This document shows positions 22,846 to 31,231 of a DNA stretch of 39,715 nucleotides, piece after piece. The stretch's first letter is position 1. Each line of letters begins with the position of its first letter. The notes beneath the pieces are model-generated. The model was not told the origin of the DNA. It searched no databases and was given only the letters and a program-made list of their open reading frames with translations. Origin of the DNA: Prolixibacteraceae bacterium (GTDB lineage Bacteria; Bacteroidota; Bacteroidia; Bacteroidales; Prolixibacteraceae); the NCBI GenBank assembly GCA_021740385.1, contig JAIOZY010000046.1, forward strand, positions 1-39,715, written 5' to 3'. The translations under genes were made by a program, and so were the position numbers.

Positions 22846-24102
22846 ATGAAATACAAACGGCAACATATACTACCGATATTCACGTTTATAGCGCTCATAA
22901 TTATTATAGCCGTACAGGTTAACATGTTGTTGCAGGCAGCAAGCCTTGAAGAGAAAAAATTTAACCGCGATGTATACAAAGCCCTCAACGAAGCACGCGA
23001 AGCGATTGAAAAAAGGGCATCGAGTTGCAGCGATATGCAAAATTACCTTTGCGGCAAACCCTGCAAAGAAAAAGTGATGCAGCAAAAGATCAGTGAAATA
23101 GACAGCATACTTCACGCCCACCTCGAAACCTACAACATCGACCTCGATTATACCTTCGCCATTACCGATTCAACCATTTCTCCGGAAAACCCGACATTTT
23201 TCAAAAACAAATGTTACCTCAAAAACCTGAATGGCCTGCTTGTTGATGAGGGCATACAACTCAGGCTGCAGTTTCCCGGCCAAAACCAGTTTATCCTTTC
23301 GCAACTTAAAGGCTCCTTCCTGCTTGCTTTCATTTCGGTTTTATTTGTTTTGATATCGTTTATCGTAACCTTTGGCATGTACCGGAAAGAACGTATGATG
23401 GCGCAACATACGTCCGACTTTATCAACAACATGGTGCACGAATTTCAAACCCCGTTGTCGAACATTCACCTGGCAACAAACCTTATCAAAAAGCGTAAGC
23501 CCGAGGATAAAAAAATTGCCGAATACCTTGAAATTATCAAAAACGAAAACCTGAAACTGGAAAAAAACGTGGACGAAATTTTAAAGGTATCATCGCCCGA
23601 CAACGGACCATTAAATTTCAAACCGGTTGATGTGCACGAGGTAATTCAATCGACGGTTCTCGATTTTGAGCCAAGAATAGAAAATGCCGGGGGGAAAATC
23701 GATTTGGATTTTAATGCACGGCTCCATACGTTTAAAGCAGATGCAAACCACCTGAAACTGATTTTTGGCAACCTGATTGACAATGCCATAAAATATTCCG
23801 ACAAGCCCCCGCACATTGTCATATCAACGACCAACGGTAAATCGAACATTGAAATTAAAGTGAAAGACAACGGAACAGGCATCGACAAAAATGACCTGAA
23901 CCTGATCTTTGAAAAATACTACCGTGTTTCAACCGGCGATATTCACAACGTAAAAGGTTTCGGACTTGGACTCACTTTTGTTAAAAAGATGGTTGAAAAA
24001 TACGATGGGAAAATCGGAGTAACAAGCACAAAAGAAGTTGGAACGGTTTTCTCAATTTCACTACCTTTGGAACATGAAGCGGACAAAAATACTGCTGGTT
24101 GA
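22846..24102 (+). CDS. rprX: Sensor histidine kinase, RprX-like
   Basis: Start chosen at ATG 22846 (418 residues) because the -7 box lies between it and the ATG at 22825. Layout: TM1 (9-29); periplasmic sensor (31-157) with cysteines 61, 69, 73 and 123; TM2 (158-178); HisKA with phospho-acceptor His198 in MVHEFQTPLSNIH; HATPase with N-box NLIDNAIKYSD, G1 DNGTGID and G2 GFGLGL. The H-box HEFQTPL and the sensor size match Bacteroidota RprX-type kinases. It overlaps the response regulator by 29 bases, so the two are co-expressed. The Cys cluster in the sensor suggests redox or metal sensing, an inference. Gene symbol by resemblance. Confidence 0.88.
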   Translation: MKYKRQHILPIFTFIALIIIIAVQVNMLLQAASLEEKKFNRDVYKALNEAREAIEKRASSCSDMQNYLCGKPCKEKVMQQKISEIDSILHAHLETYNIDLDYTFAITDSTISPENPTFFKNKCYLKNLNGLLVDEGIQLRLQFPGQNQFILSQLKGSFLLAFISVLFVLISFIVTFGMYRKERMMAQHTSDFINNMVHEFQTPLSNIHLATNLIKKRKPEDKKIAEYLEIIKNENLKLEKNVDEILKVSSPDNGPLNFKPVDVHEVIQSTVLDFEPRIENAGGKIDLDFNARLHTFKADANHLKLIFGNLIDNAIKYSDKPPHIVISTTNGKSNIEIKVKDNGTGIDKNDLNLIFEKYYRVSTGDIHNVKGFGLGLTFVKKMVEKYDGKIGVTSTKEVGTVFSISLPLEHEADKNTAG

Positions 24103-24763
24103 AGATGACACAAGCCTGGGTTTTTTGCTGGTCGATTTTCTCGAATCGAACGGTTTCGATGTGAAATTATACCGCGATGGCGAATCGGGATTAAACGGAT
24201 ATAAAAGCGGGGAATTCCATTTTTGCATTTTTGATGTAATGCTTCCCGGTATCGATGGCTTTTCGCTGGCACAGCGTGTCCGTGCCGAAAACAAAACCAT
24301 CCCGATCATATTCCTCACCGCCCGCTCGATGAAAAACGACAAAATTAAGGGGTTCGACCTGGGCATTGACGATTACATCACCAAACCCTTCGACGAAGAT
24401 GAACTGCTATGCCGCATAAACGCGATCATGAACCGTTATAACATTGCGCCTGAAAGAAAAACACCCGGCCACTTATTTAACATCGGAAAGTTCACGTTCG
24501 ATTATAAAAACCAATTGCTCATTTTCGGTAAAGAACAACGGCGGCTTACCAAAAAAGAGAACGATGTGTTGCGGGCACTGTGCATATCGGCCAACGAAAT
24601 TGTAACCCGCGATTCCATTCTGTATTCCATTTGGGGAAACAATGATTATTTCAATGGCCGCAGCCTCGATGTATTCATAGCAAAATTGAGGAAATATTTA
24701 AGCGGTGACCCATCGGTACAAATCACCAACATTCCCAAAGTTGGATATATTCTTGAATTTTGA
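24074..24763 (+). CDS. rprY: OmpR-family response regulator, RprY-like
   Basis: Start set at ATG 24074 (229 residues), since the receiver domain begins MKRTKILLVEDD. Receiver: acidic pair Asp11-Asp12, phospho-acceptor Asp54 in CIFDVMLPGIDG, Thr83, Lys104 in DDYITKPFDEDEL. Residues about 135-229 are a winged-helix DNA-binding domain ending with SLDVFIAKLRKYLSGD and NIPKVGYILEF. Sequence and length match RprY of Bacteroidota. It overlaps the kinase gene. The four GTTA half-sites at 22765-22802 are its likely autoregulatory and target site. Related RprY proteins in oral Bacteroidota have been linked to sodium and oxidative stress; whether that holds here is unknown. Confidence 0.92.
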   Translation: MKRTKILLVEDDTSLGFLLVDFLESNGFDVKLYRDGESGLNGYKSGEFHFCIFDVMLPGIDGFSLAQRVRAENKTIPIIFLTARSMKNDKIKGFDLGIDDYITKPFDEDELLCRINAIMNRYNIAPERKTPGHLFNIGKFTFDYKNQLLIFGKEQRRLTKKENDVLRALCISANEIVTRDSILYSIWGNNDYFNGRSLDVFIAKLRKYLSGDPSVQITNIPKVGYILEF

Positions 24764-24773
24764 TTGGCCTTGT

Positions 24774-24873
24774 CGGCCCAGCTTTAGCGAAGGCGGGCTT
24801 TGGGTTTGTCCTCCGTAGCTTCAGCGAAGGAGGGCTTCTGGCTTGTCCTCCGTAGCTTCAGCGAAGGAGGACT
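24774..24873. repeat. CCTCC/GGAGG hairpin elements between rprY and adk
   Basis: Two near-identical 24-nt elements at 24810-24833 and 24847-24870 (37-base period), plus a degenerate first copy near 24774-24797 with CCCAGCTTTAGCGAAGGCGGG-like sequence. Outer arms CCTCC/GGAGG, inner arms GCT/AGC. They lie between two converging genes and could end transcription from both sides. Same family as 11550-11618. Confidence 0.75.
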
Positions 24874-24887
24874 GTTTAACAAAATCC

Positions 24888-25466
24888 TTAGCTCATCAAT
24901 TTTGCAACAACTGCTTCAATTCGTCGGGCAATTTCTTCAATGGTACCCATGCCTTCAATCGAATAAAACTTATCCTGTTTTTTGTAAAAATCGATCAGTG
25001 GCGCTGTTTTTTCATTGTAAACGTTTATGCGGTTTTCAATAATCGATGCATCCTGATCGTCGCTGCGCCCCGAAACTTTTCCCCGCTCAAGCAGGCGGTT
25101 TATCAGCTCCTGCTTCTCCACTTCGAGGGCCAACATGCCCGAAACGGGGTGGCCAAAACCTTTGAGCAACTCATCGAGTGCTTTTGCCTGGGCAACTGTC
25201 CGCGGAAAACCATCGAAAATAAACCCTTTGGCATCTTTGTTCGCCTTCAGCTTCGATTCTATCATCCCGATTACGACTTCATCAGGGACCAATTCGCCTT
25301 TATCCATCAAGGTTTTTGCTTTTAAACCCAATTCGGTTTCAGCGGCAATCTCACCACGAAGTATATCGCCGGTTGATAAATGAATTAACTGGAAATTATC
25401 TACAAGAAAATCGGCCTGTGTGCCTTTCCCTGCCCCCGGGGGGCCAAACAATACAATGTTCAACAT
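24888..25466 (-). CDS. adk: Adenylate kinase
   Basis: The 192-residue enzyme interconverts ATP + AMP and 2 ADP in the cytoplasm. It has the P-loop GPPGAGKGTQ (8-17), the AMP-binding segment LSTGDILRGEI, DGFPRTVAQA, and a short lid with GRSDDQDASIIENR. The short lid and the length fit the short-type adenylate kinase found in many Bacteroidota, which lacks the zinc-binding lid. It lies downstream of hpt on the same strand, with a heptamer array in the 187-base gap, so joint transcription would pass through the array. Confidence 0.97.
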   Translation of the reverse strand: MLNIVLFGPPGAGKGTQADFLVDNFQLIHLSTGDILRGEIAAETELGLKAKTLMDKGELVPDEVVIGMIESKLKANKDAKGFIFDGFPRTVAQAKALDELLKGFGHPVSGMLALEVEKQELINRLLERGKVSGRSDDQDASIIENRINVYNEKTAPLIDFYKKQDKFYSIEGMGTIEEIARRIEAVVAKLMS

Positions 25467-25545
25467 CTTCTTTTTGATTAAGGTTTCTAATAAAGTATAC
25501 GATATAAGTTGATGGTTTTCGGTTTATGTTGTCTACCCTTATCAT

Positions 25546-25699
25546 CTCCTATCTCCTGTCTTTTGTCTCCTATCTCCTGTCTTCTGTCTCATGTCTTCTG
25601 TCTCCTATCTCCTGTCTTTTGTCTCCTATCTCCTATCTTTTGTCTCCTATCTCCTATCTTTTGTCTCCTATCTCCTGTCTCCTGTCTCCTGTCTCCTGC
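25546..25699. repeat. 22 tandem heptamers (CTCCTRT) between adk and hpt
   Basis: Twenty-two consecutive seven-base units, mainly CTCCTAT and CTCCTGT with CTTTTGT and CTTCTGT variants, without interruption. The right six units lie inside hpt and encode its last residues and stop codon. Because 7 is not a multiple of 3, gain or loss of a unit shifts the hpt frame at its end. Confidence 0.95.
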
Positions 25700-26235
25700 T
25701 CAACCACCTTATAAATATCTTTCAGGTTTCGTCCCTTCTGATTATAGTCGAGGCCAAAACCCACAATAAATTCGTTGTCAATTTCGAGCCCCACGTAATC
25801 AACCGGCATTTTGTTATTGAATTTTCCGGGTTTTAGCAACAGTGTTGCAATTTTAACTGCTTTTGGGTTATGTTGTTTCAGCAACTGTATTACTTCGGCA
25901 ATGGTAATGCCTGTGTCAATAATGTCTTCGAGCACAATAAGCGTACGTCCCTCAACGGGTTCGTTCAGTCCAATAAGTTTTTTTACCTGCCCGGTAGTAT
26001 CGGTTCCCTCGTACGACGAAAGTTTCAGAAAAGTCACCTCGGGCTGGTTTAGTTTTACCCGTTTAAACAACTCCGAAGTAAACATGAACGATCCATTCAG
26101 CACGCAAATGAAAAGCACATCGTCATTTTTATGGTCATTGCTGATTTCACGGGCTAAACGTTTTACGGCTTCCTTAATTTTTTCAAACGGTATATATCGC
26201 TTAAACTCTTTATCGAGCAGTTTTACCTTGTCCAT
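25654..26235 (-). CDS. hpt: Hypoxanthine phosphoribosyltransferase
   Basis: Start set at ATG 26235 (193 residues); the open frame continues upstream only as antisense of purE. The enzyme salvages hypoxanthine and guanine with PRPP. Motifs: VLNGSFMFTSEL (pyrophosphate loop region), the flexible loop around SSYEGTD, and the PRPP loop VLEDIIDTGITIAE (102-115). After the usual end near KDIYKVVEQ, a tail of 13 residues (ETGDRRQEIGDKR) comes wholly from the CTCCTRT array, and the stop TAG also lies in a repeat unit. The core fold should be unaffected. Divergent from purE, so two purine genes share an intergenic region of 151 bases. Confidence 0.95.
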   Translation of the reverse strand: MDKVKLLDKEFKRYIPFEKIKEAVKRLAREISNDHKNDDVLFICVLNGSFMFTSELFKRVKLNQPEVTFLKLSSYEGTDTTGQVKKLIGLNEPVEGRTLIVLEDIIDTGITIAEVIQLLKQHNPKAVKIATLLLKPGKFNNKMPVDYVGLEIDNEFIVGFGLDYNQKGRNLKDIYKVVEQETGDRRQEIGDKR

Positions 26236-26386
26236 ATTCTCGTTTTTTATGTATTCAAATAAGTTTAAAAAAATTAAAGTTGCCCACAATTTAGTGTGAA
26301 AAAACGGGAATGTGAAAGAAAAGTAAAAATTTGGTAAATTGCCGAAAGAAAAAAAGACCGGAAATAACCAAAAAGAATTATAACAC

Positions 26387-26893
26387 ATGAAACCAGTTGT
26401 AAGTATCATAATGGGCAGTACCAGCGATTTGCCGGTAATGGAAAAAGCTGCCAAAATTCTCGATGAGTTTGAAATCCCTTTCGAAATGAATGCTTTATCG
26501 GCGCACCGTACCCCCGATGAAGTTGAAAAGTTTGCCAAAGGTGCTTCCGAACGGGGCATCAAAGTGATTATTGCCGCGGCAGGAATGGCGGCCCATCTTT
26601 GCGGGGTAATTGCATCAATGACAACCATACCGGTTATTGGCGTTCCCATTAATGCCAGCCTCGACGGAATGGATGCCCTGCTGGCCATTGTGCAAATGCC
26701 ACCCGGAATACCCGTGGCAACCGTTGGCATTAACGGCGCCATGAATGCCGGGATACTTGCCGCGCAAATACTTGCAACCAGCGACAAGGACATAGCCGAC
26801 AAACTGGTTACATTTAAAGAAAACCTGAAACAGAAAATTGTAAAAGCCAACACCGATCTGTCATCGGTAAAATTTAAATACAAAACGAATTAA
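26387..26893 (+). CDS. purE: N5-carboxyaminoimidazole ribonucleotide mutase (class I PurE)
   Basis: The 168-residue protein has the class I PurE signature: [12 protein letters not shown] at the phosphate site, [11 protein letters not shown] with the conserved [18 protein letters not shown], and [29 protein letters not shown]. It moves the carboxyl group of N5-CAIR to give CAIR in de novo purine synthesis, in the cytoplasm. No PurK lies next to it. It is divergent from hpt and is followed after 13 bases by an outer-membrane protein gene, so it may head a three-gene transcript to 29797. Confidence 0.97.
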   Translation: MKPVVSIIMGSTSDLPVMEKAAKILDEFEIPFEMNALSAHRTPDEVEKFAKGASERGIKVIIAAAGMAAHLCGVIASMTTIPVIGVPINASLDGMDALLAIVQMPPGIPVATVGINGAMNAGILAAQILATSDKDIADKLVTFKENLKQKIVKANTDLSSVKFKYKTN

Positions 26894-26906
26894 ACATTTT
26901 TTAAAG

Positions 26907-27761
26907 TTGCACTTTCAAAATAAAAAGACGTTCAAAAAATTTGTAATTCCAAATATTCTCCTGTTGATTTTACTGATCCCGCTTGTAGGATCAGGCCGCA
27001 GCAATGTGTTTCCAGCCGGGGCCAAAGCAACCGGAATGGGGAATGCCTTTACCAGCATGGATGGCATTGAAGCGGTATTCCATAACCAGGCCGGGTTTTC
27101 TTCCATCGACAATTTTACCGTGCTGCTTGGCTATGAAAACCGTTTCGGCATCAGCGAATTATCACAGCCTTACGCCTTGGTTGCCATTCCCACTAAATCG
27201 GGAAATTTCGGGCTGCATTTTTCAACCCTTGGCCCCGCACAATGGCTCGAAACTAACATTTCACTGGCCTATGCCAAACAAATAACCCCATGGTTTTCGG
27301 CAGGTTTGCAGTTCAACTATTTCAACAACATGTTGCCCGAGGAAAGTTCAACCATTTCTTCGGCCGGTTTTGAAGCCGGGGTTTTATTTTCCCTTCCAAA
27401 GCAAATTAAAATCGGGGCACATGTAGCCAATCCGTGGTCATTAACAATGCAAACACGCTCGTACACTGAAAAAATACCATGGAGGGTAAGTGCAGGGGCA
27501 CACATGCCGGTGGGCAATAATGTAATTGTAACGGCAGAGGCAGAAAAAACAGAAGCGATGCCCGTTAACCTAAAAGCAGGACTTGAGTGGGAAGCCGTAC
27601 CTGACCTTTTTTTTCGTATTGGGGCAAATTCAAGCCCAGCCACTTTTTTTGCAGGCATGGGTTATTCTTTCTCGTTTGTAAGGGCCGACCTTGCCATGTG
27701 CTTTCATCAGCAATTGGGGTACACAACGGGCATCACACTTTTATTTAACATCGAATGGTAA
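26907..27761 (+). CDS. PorV/FadL-like outer-membrane protein
   Basis: The 284-residue reading begins at TTG 26907, 13 bases after purE. No ATG lies before the signal peptide, so TTG is the best start. A hydrophobic signal segment covers about residues 12-30. The N-terminus of the mature part (VFPAGAKATGMGNAFTSMDGIEAVFHNQAGFS) is the conserved opening of PorV/PorQ/UPF0164-type barrels, where an early loop carries an N-P/N-Q turn. A beta-barrel pattern follows to the C-terminal Trp. It is shorter than PorV itself. Its stop overlaps the start of the next gene by 7 bases, so the two outer-membrane proteins are likely made together. Function unknown. Confidence 0.75.
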   Translation: MHFQNKKTFKKFVIPNILLLILLIPLVGSGRSNVFPAGAKATGMGNAFTSMDGIEAVFHNQAGFSSIDNFTVLLGYENRFGISELSQPYALVAIPTKSGNFGLHFSTLGPAQWLETNISLAYAKQITPWFSAGLQFNYFNNMLPEESSTISSAGFEAGVLFSLPKQIKIGAHVANPWSLTMQTRSYTEKIPWRVSAGAHMPVGNNVIVTAEAEKTEAMPVNLKAGLEWEAVPDLFFRIGANSSPATFFAGMGYSFSFVRADLAMCFHQQLGYTTGITLLFNIEW

Positions 27762-29797
27762 AAAACGGGAAACATATCGCCCTGCTGTTAACAAGCCTGC
27801 TGGTTTCACTTCTCTGTCGGCCGCAACAGCCCATCCCGGTTTCAACCGATGGTGTGCTTGAAAACATTATTGAAGCGTATGCCCCCGAAGATGAAGAAGA
27901 AATTGAAATACTATACGACGAACTTGAACGGCTGACAAACAACCCGGTAAACCTGAATACGGCCACAAAAAACGAGCTCGAAAACATTTTCTTCCTCAAC
28001 CGGCAACAAATAGACAACCTGCTGAAATACCGCGAAGAATCGGTACAAATTTACAGCATATACGAATTACAGGCTGTTGACGGTTTTGACTGGGAAACCA
28101 TTGAAAACCTGAATTATTTTGTGTCGTTTTCACCCATCGAAACCGAAACGAAAGCGTATTTCAGGCACCGGTTGAACATTGGATCGGCCTATACCTTTGA
28201 AAAGGCCGAAGGATTTATTAAAGACGAAAATGGGAATAAGGATTTTGAAGGCATTACCCCGAAACTTTACCTGAAATACAAAGGCGAAAAAGGCACGCGC
28301 TTTAGCTGGGGACTGGTAGCCGAAAACGACCCCGGCGAAAGTTTCTTTAGCGGTGCAAACCCTTACGGCTTCGATTTCTACTCGGGCTATGTAGGTTACT
28401 CGGGCAAAAAAGCGCTGCAAAACATTACGCTTGGCAGTTTTCGTGTGTCAAGCGGTCAGGGGTTAATTTTTGGTTCGGCCTACGGCGGACGTAAATCGGT
28501 TGAAGCAACCAGTATACGCATGACCGGTACGGGTATCAGGCCATCGTTATCGGCCAGCGAATACAGCCGGCTTTTGGGTGCAGCAACACATCTCTCGCTT
28601 AACAATTTCGACATCATGGTTTTTTATTCCAACACCAATGCCGATGCCAACATTGCCGACACCACCGAAAACGGTGAACCACTCAGTGTTACCTCCCTGC
28701 AAACTGCAGGTCTGCACCGCACCGAAAGCGAAATTGCCGACAAAAACGCGTTGAACACACAGCTTGCAGGAATACATACCACCTACAACGGGAAACATTT
28801 TACAGTTGGGATTACCGGCGGTTACAACAAGTTAAGCAGTCAGCTTGAACCCACCGAATCGATGTATAACCGGTTTTATTTCAGGGGTAGTGATAATGCC
28901 AACCTCGGCACCGATTTTTTTGTATACCTGAACAAACTCACCCTTTTTGGCGAAGCCGCCATTAGCAGCTCGGGCGGGATGGCCGCTGTTGCCGGCAGCG
29001 AAATCATGCCCAACAGTCAAACCACCCTGCGGCTGCTGTACCGGAATTTTGCCAGGGATTTTCACACCCTAAACGGGAATTCGTTTTCGGAATGGAGCGG
29101 CAACATGAACGAAGAGGGCCTTTTCACAGGCATTACGCTTTTACCGCTCCCCGGCATCAGGCTCAACGCCTATTTCGACCTTTACCGTTCATACTACAGG
29201 AAATACACTTCGAACAAGCCGGTCACGGGCACAGACTTTTCCGTTCAGTGCAACTACATCCCGTTTCGGGATTTGGACATGTACCTGCGTGTAAAATCGG
29301 AAAGACGGAACGAAAACAGCAGTGGGCCTGAAATGCTTCGCGCCGATCGAATCACCTCGTCAAACCGGGTACGGTACAACATGGATTACACGCCGGTTGA
29401 ATGGCTAAAAATCCGATTCAGGGCCGAATGGAGCGGCTACAACAACGGCGATTCGCTTAGCCAGGGCTGGTTCATCATGTCGGATTTAGGGTACAGGTCG
29501 CCAAACGAAAAAATCAGCATAACCGGCCGGCTTGCCTGGTTCAAAACCGGCAATTACGATTCGCGGATTTATGCCTACGAAAACGATGTGCCCTCGAGTT
29601 TTTACATCCCGGCCTTTTATATAAACGGCCTCAGGTATTACCTGAACTCAAGGGTAAAAATAACCAACGACATCTCGGTGTGGCTGAAAATTGCGCGTAC
29701 ATTTTATTTCAACCGCGAAGAGATCGGCACGGGCAATATGGCCATTGATGCGAACCATAAAACGGATGTGAAACTGCATTTGCGCTTCAGGTTTTAA
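27755..29797 (+). CDS. Outer-membrane beta-barrel with N-terminal helix-hairpin-helix domain
   Basis: The 680-residue protein starts with a signal peptide (1-24). Residues 62-123 form ComEA-like helix-hairpin-helix repeats: NNPVNLNTATKNELENIFFL, then IYSIYELQAVDGFDWETIENL. From about 130 to the C-terminal Phe the sequence has the alternating pattern of a large beta-barrel, ending KLHLRFRF. HhH domains bind DNA or act as small contact modules. A DNA-binding module joined to an outer-membrane barrel suggests DNA handling at the surface, but family members are uncharacterised. Its start overlaps the stop of the PorV-like gene (ATGGTAA). Confidence 0.8.
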   Translation: MVKNGKHIALLLTSLLVSLLCRPQQPIPVSTDGVLENIIEAYAPEDEEEIEILYDELERLTNNPVNLNTATKNELENIFFLNRQQIDNLLKYREESVQIYSIYELQAVDGFDWETIENLNYFVSFSPIETETKAYFRHRLNIGSAYTFEKAEGFIKDENGNKDFEGITPKLYLKYKGEKGTRFSWGLVAENDPGESFFSGANPYGFDFYSGYVGYSGKKALQNITLGSFRVSSGQGLIFGSAYGGRKSVEATSIRMTGTGIRPSLSASEYSRLLGAATHLSLNNFDIMVFYSNTNADANIADTTENGEPLSVTSLQTAGLHRTESEIADKNALNTQLAGIHTTYNGKHFTVGITGGYNKLSSQLEPTESMYNRFYFRGSDNANLGTDFFVYLNKLTLFGEAAISSSGGMAAVAGSEIMPNSQTTLRLLYRNFARDFHTLNGNSFSEWSGNMNEEGLFTGITLLPLPGIRLNAYFDLYRSYYRKYTSNKPVTGTDFSVQCNYIPFRDLDMYLRVKSERRNENSSGPEMLRADRITSSNRVRYNMDYTPVEWLKIRFRAEWSGYNNGDSLSQGWFIMSDLGYRSPNEKISITGRLAWFKTGNYDSRIYAYENDVPSSFYIPAFYINGLRYYLNSRVKITNDISVWLKIARTFYFNREEIGTGNMAIDANHKTDVKLHLRFRF

Positions 29798-30079
29798 AAA
29801 ACAAATGAATAAGGCAAAATATATTTTTGAGGTGCAATACTTTTATGTATTTCAATTGCAGCGCCAATAATTTTATACGACAATTCATTTTCATTCAATT
29901 CTCTTTGCATTCTTTTGCGTGTTAATTTTTTGCGTTTTTTGCGTGAAACAAAATAGAAAATATTAACAGCATATCACAATACACAATATTAACATGAAAA
30001 TATCAAATCACTGTTGTCAGGGGAAATAAAAAGGAGTGAACAGATTGCTTTCCAAAATTCAATTGCATTCAATTTTCAT

Positions 30080-30087
30080 TAAATTTG
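30080..30087 (+). promoter_or_regulatory. -7 box (TAAATTTG) directly before the acyltransferase ATG
   Basis: A perfect TAnnTTTG ends only 4 bases before ATG 30092. If used, the transcript would start at or just after the A of the start codon, implying a leaderless message or a start further downstream. The 294 bases upstream (29798-30091) hold no gene; they contain several TTTTGCG words near 29920-29943. Confidence 0.45.
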
Positions 30088-30091
30088 CGCC

Positions 30092-31231
30092 ATGAAAAAT
30101 TTTGATCAAATCAGGCCATACAACGACGATGAAATCCCCTCAGCCCTTACTGCACTTGCCAGCGACCCCATGTTCCGGGGCGTAGTAAAATACCTTTACC
30201 CCGGGCCGGGACAAAGTGAAAAGGTTTTGAAAACCTTGCCACACATCAAAACGGTCGACCAGTTTCAGACAGAAATTATTTATCCCCTGCTAAAAGGAAT
30301 TGAAAAAAGCAGCACAAAAGGCATCACGTGCAGCACCATGGAACAGTTTCACCCCGAAGAAAACTACCTGTTTATATCAAACCACCGCGACATTATCCTC
30401 GATTCGGCTTTCCTTAACGTGGTGATGCACCGCAACGGGTTTAAAAAAACCGAAATTGCCATTGGCGACAACCTGCTGATTTACGAATGGATAAAAAAGC
30501 TGGTGAAAATCAACCGTTCATTCATAGTGAAACGCAACCTGGGCATCAGGGAGCAAATGGCCGCATCGAAAGAGCTTTCGGAATATATCCGCTACGCACT
30601 TACCCGCAAAGGCGAATCGGTTTGGCTGGCACAGCGCGAAGGCCGAACCAAAGACGGCAACGACCAAACCATGCCGGCCCTGCTGAAAATGCTGAACATG
30701 AGCAACGAAGGATCGATACTCGAAGGTTTTTTTGAACTGAACATTGTTCCCATGGCCATCTCGTATGAAATTGAGCCCTGCGGCATTTCAAAAGTTGAAG
30801 AGCTGCTGAACCGCAAACACAACCCCGGTTTTACTAAAACGCAGCAGGACGACCTGAAAAGCATGGCCAACGGTTTTATGATGCCCAAAGGCCGGGTGCA
30901 TTTCGGTTTTGGAAACCCGGTTAATTTTATGCTGGTTGAACTGGTAAAAGATAAAAAACCCAATGAAGCAATCCAGGAAATTACAAATTACATCGACCGG
31001 CGCATATACTACAATTACAAATTGTGGCCCAATAACTACATCGCATACGATTTGCTTCACAACATTGAAAAACATGCCAGCCATTACACAGCAGATGAAA
31101 AAAACGTTTTTACACAACGTATGGAGCAGGAATTATCTACCCTGGAATTCGACCACGATGAAGCAACAGAAATGTACCTGAGCCTGTATGCCAACCCGGT
31201 AATCAATTTTGAAAAACATTTTGGGGAATGA
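30092..31231 (+). CDS. 1-acylglycerol-3-phosphate/glycerol acyltransferase-like protein
   Basis: The 379-residue protein carries a PlsB/PlsC-type acyltransferase core. Motif I is ISNHRDIILDSA, His98 and Asp104, with five residues between instead of the usual four. Motif II/III candidates are FIVKRNLGIREQ and WLAQREGRTKDG, the latter with the conserved Glu-Gly of the phosphate-binding site. No transmembrane segment is obvious, so membrane contact is likely peripheral. It probably acylates glycerol phosphate or lysophosphatidate in phospholipid synthesis; the exact acceptor is unknown. It overlaps the next gene by four bases (ATGA), a sign of translational coupling. Confidence 0.85.
   Translation: MKNFDQIRPYNDDEIPSALTALASDPMFRGVVKYLYPGPGQSEKVLKTLPHIKTVDQFQTEIIYPLLKGIEKSSTKGITCSTMEQFHPEENYLFISNHRDIILDSAFLNVVMHRNGFKKTEIAIGDNLLIYEWIKKLVKINRSFIVKRNLGIREQMAASKELSEYIRYALTRKGESVWLAQREGRTKDGNDQTMPALLKMLNMSNEGSILEGFFELNIVPMAISYEIEPCGISKVEELLNRKHNPGFTKTQQDDLKSMANGFMMPKGRVHFGFGNPVNFMLVELVKDKKPNEAIQEITNYIDRRIYYNYKLWPNNYIAYDLLHNIEKHASHYTADEKNVFTQRMEQELSTLEFDHDEATEMYLSLYANPVINFEKHFGE

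Noticed and set aside
24800-25042. Small proteins rich in SSVASAKEG-type words near 24.8 kb
   Set aside because: These are translations of the CCTCC/GGAGG repeat elements running into antisense of adk.
25546-25699. CRISPR-like array or proteins encoded in Leu/Ser-rich frames
   Set aside because: The unit is a plain heptamer with no spacers; all forward frames are open only because of the repeat.
26236-26883. Long upstream extension of hpt on the minus strand
   Set aside because: It is antisense to purE, which is a clear gene; hpt homology begins at ATG 26235.
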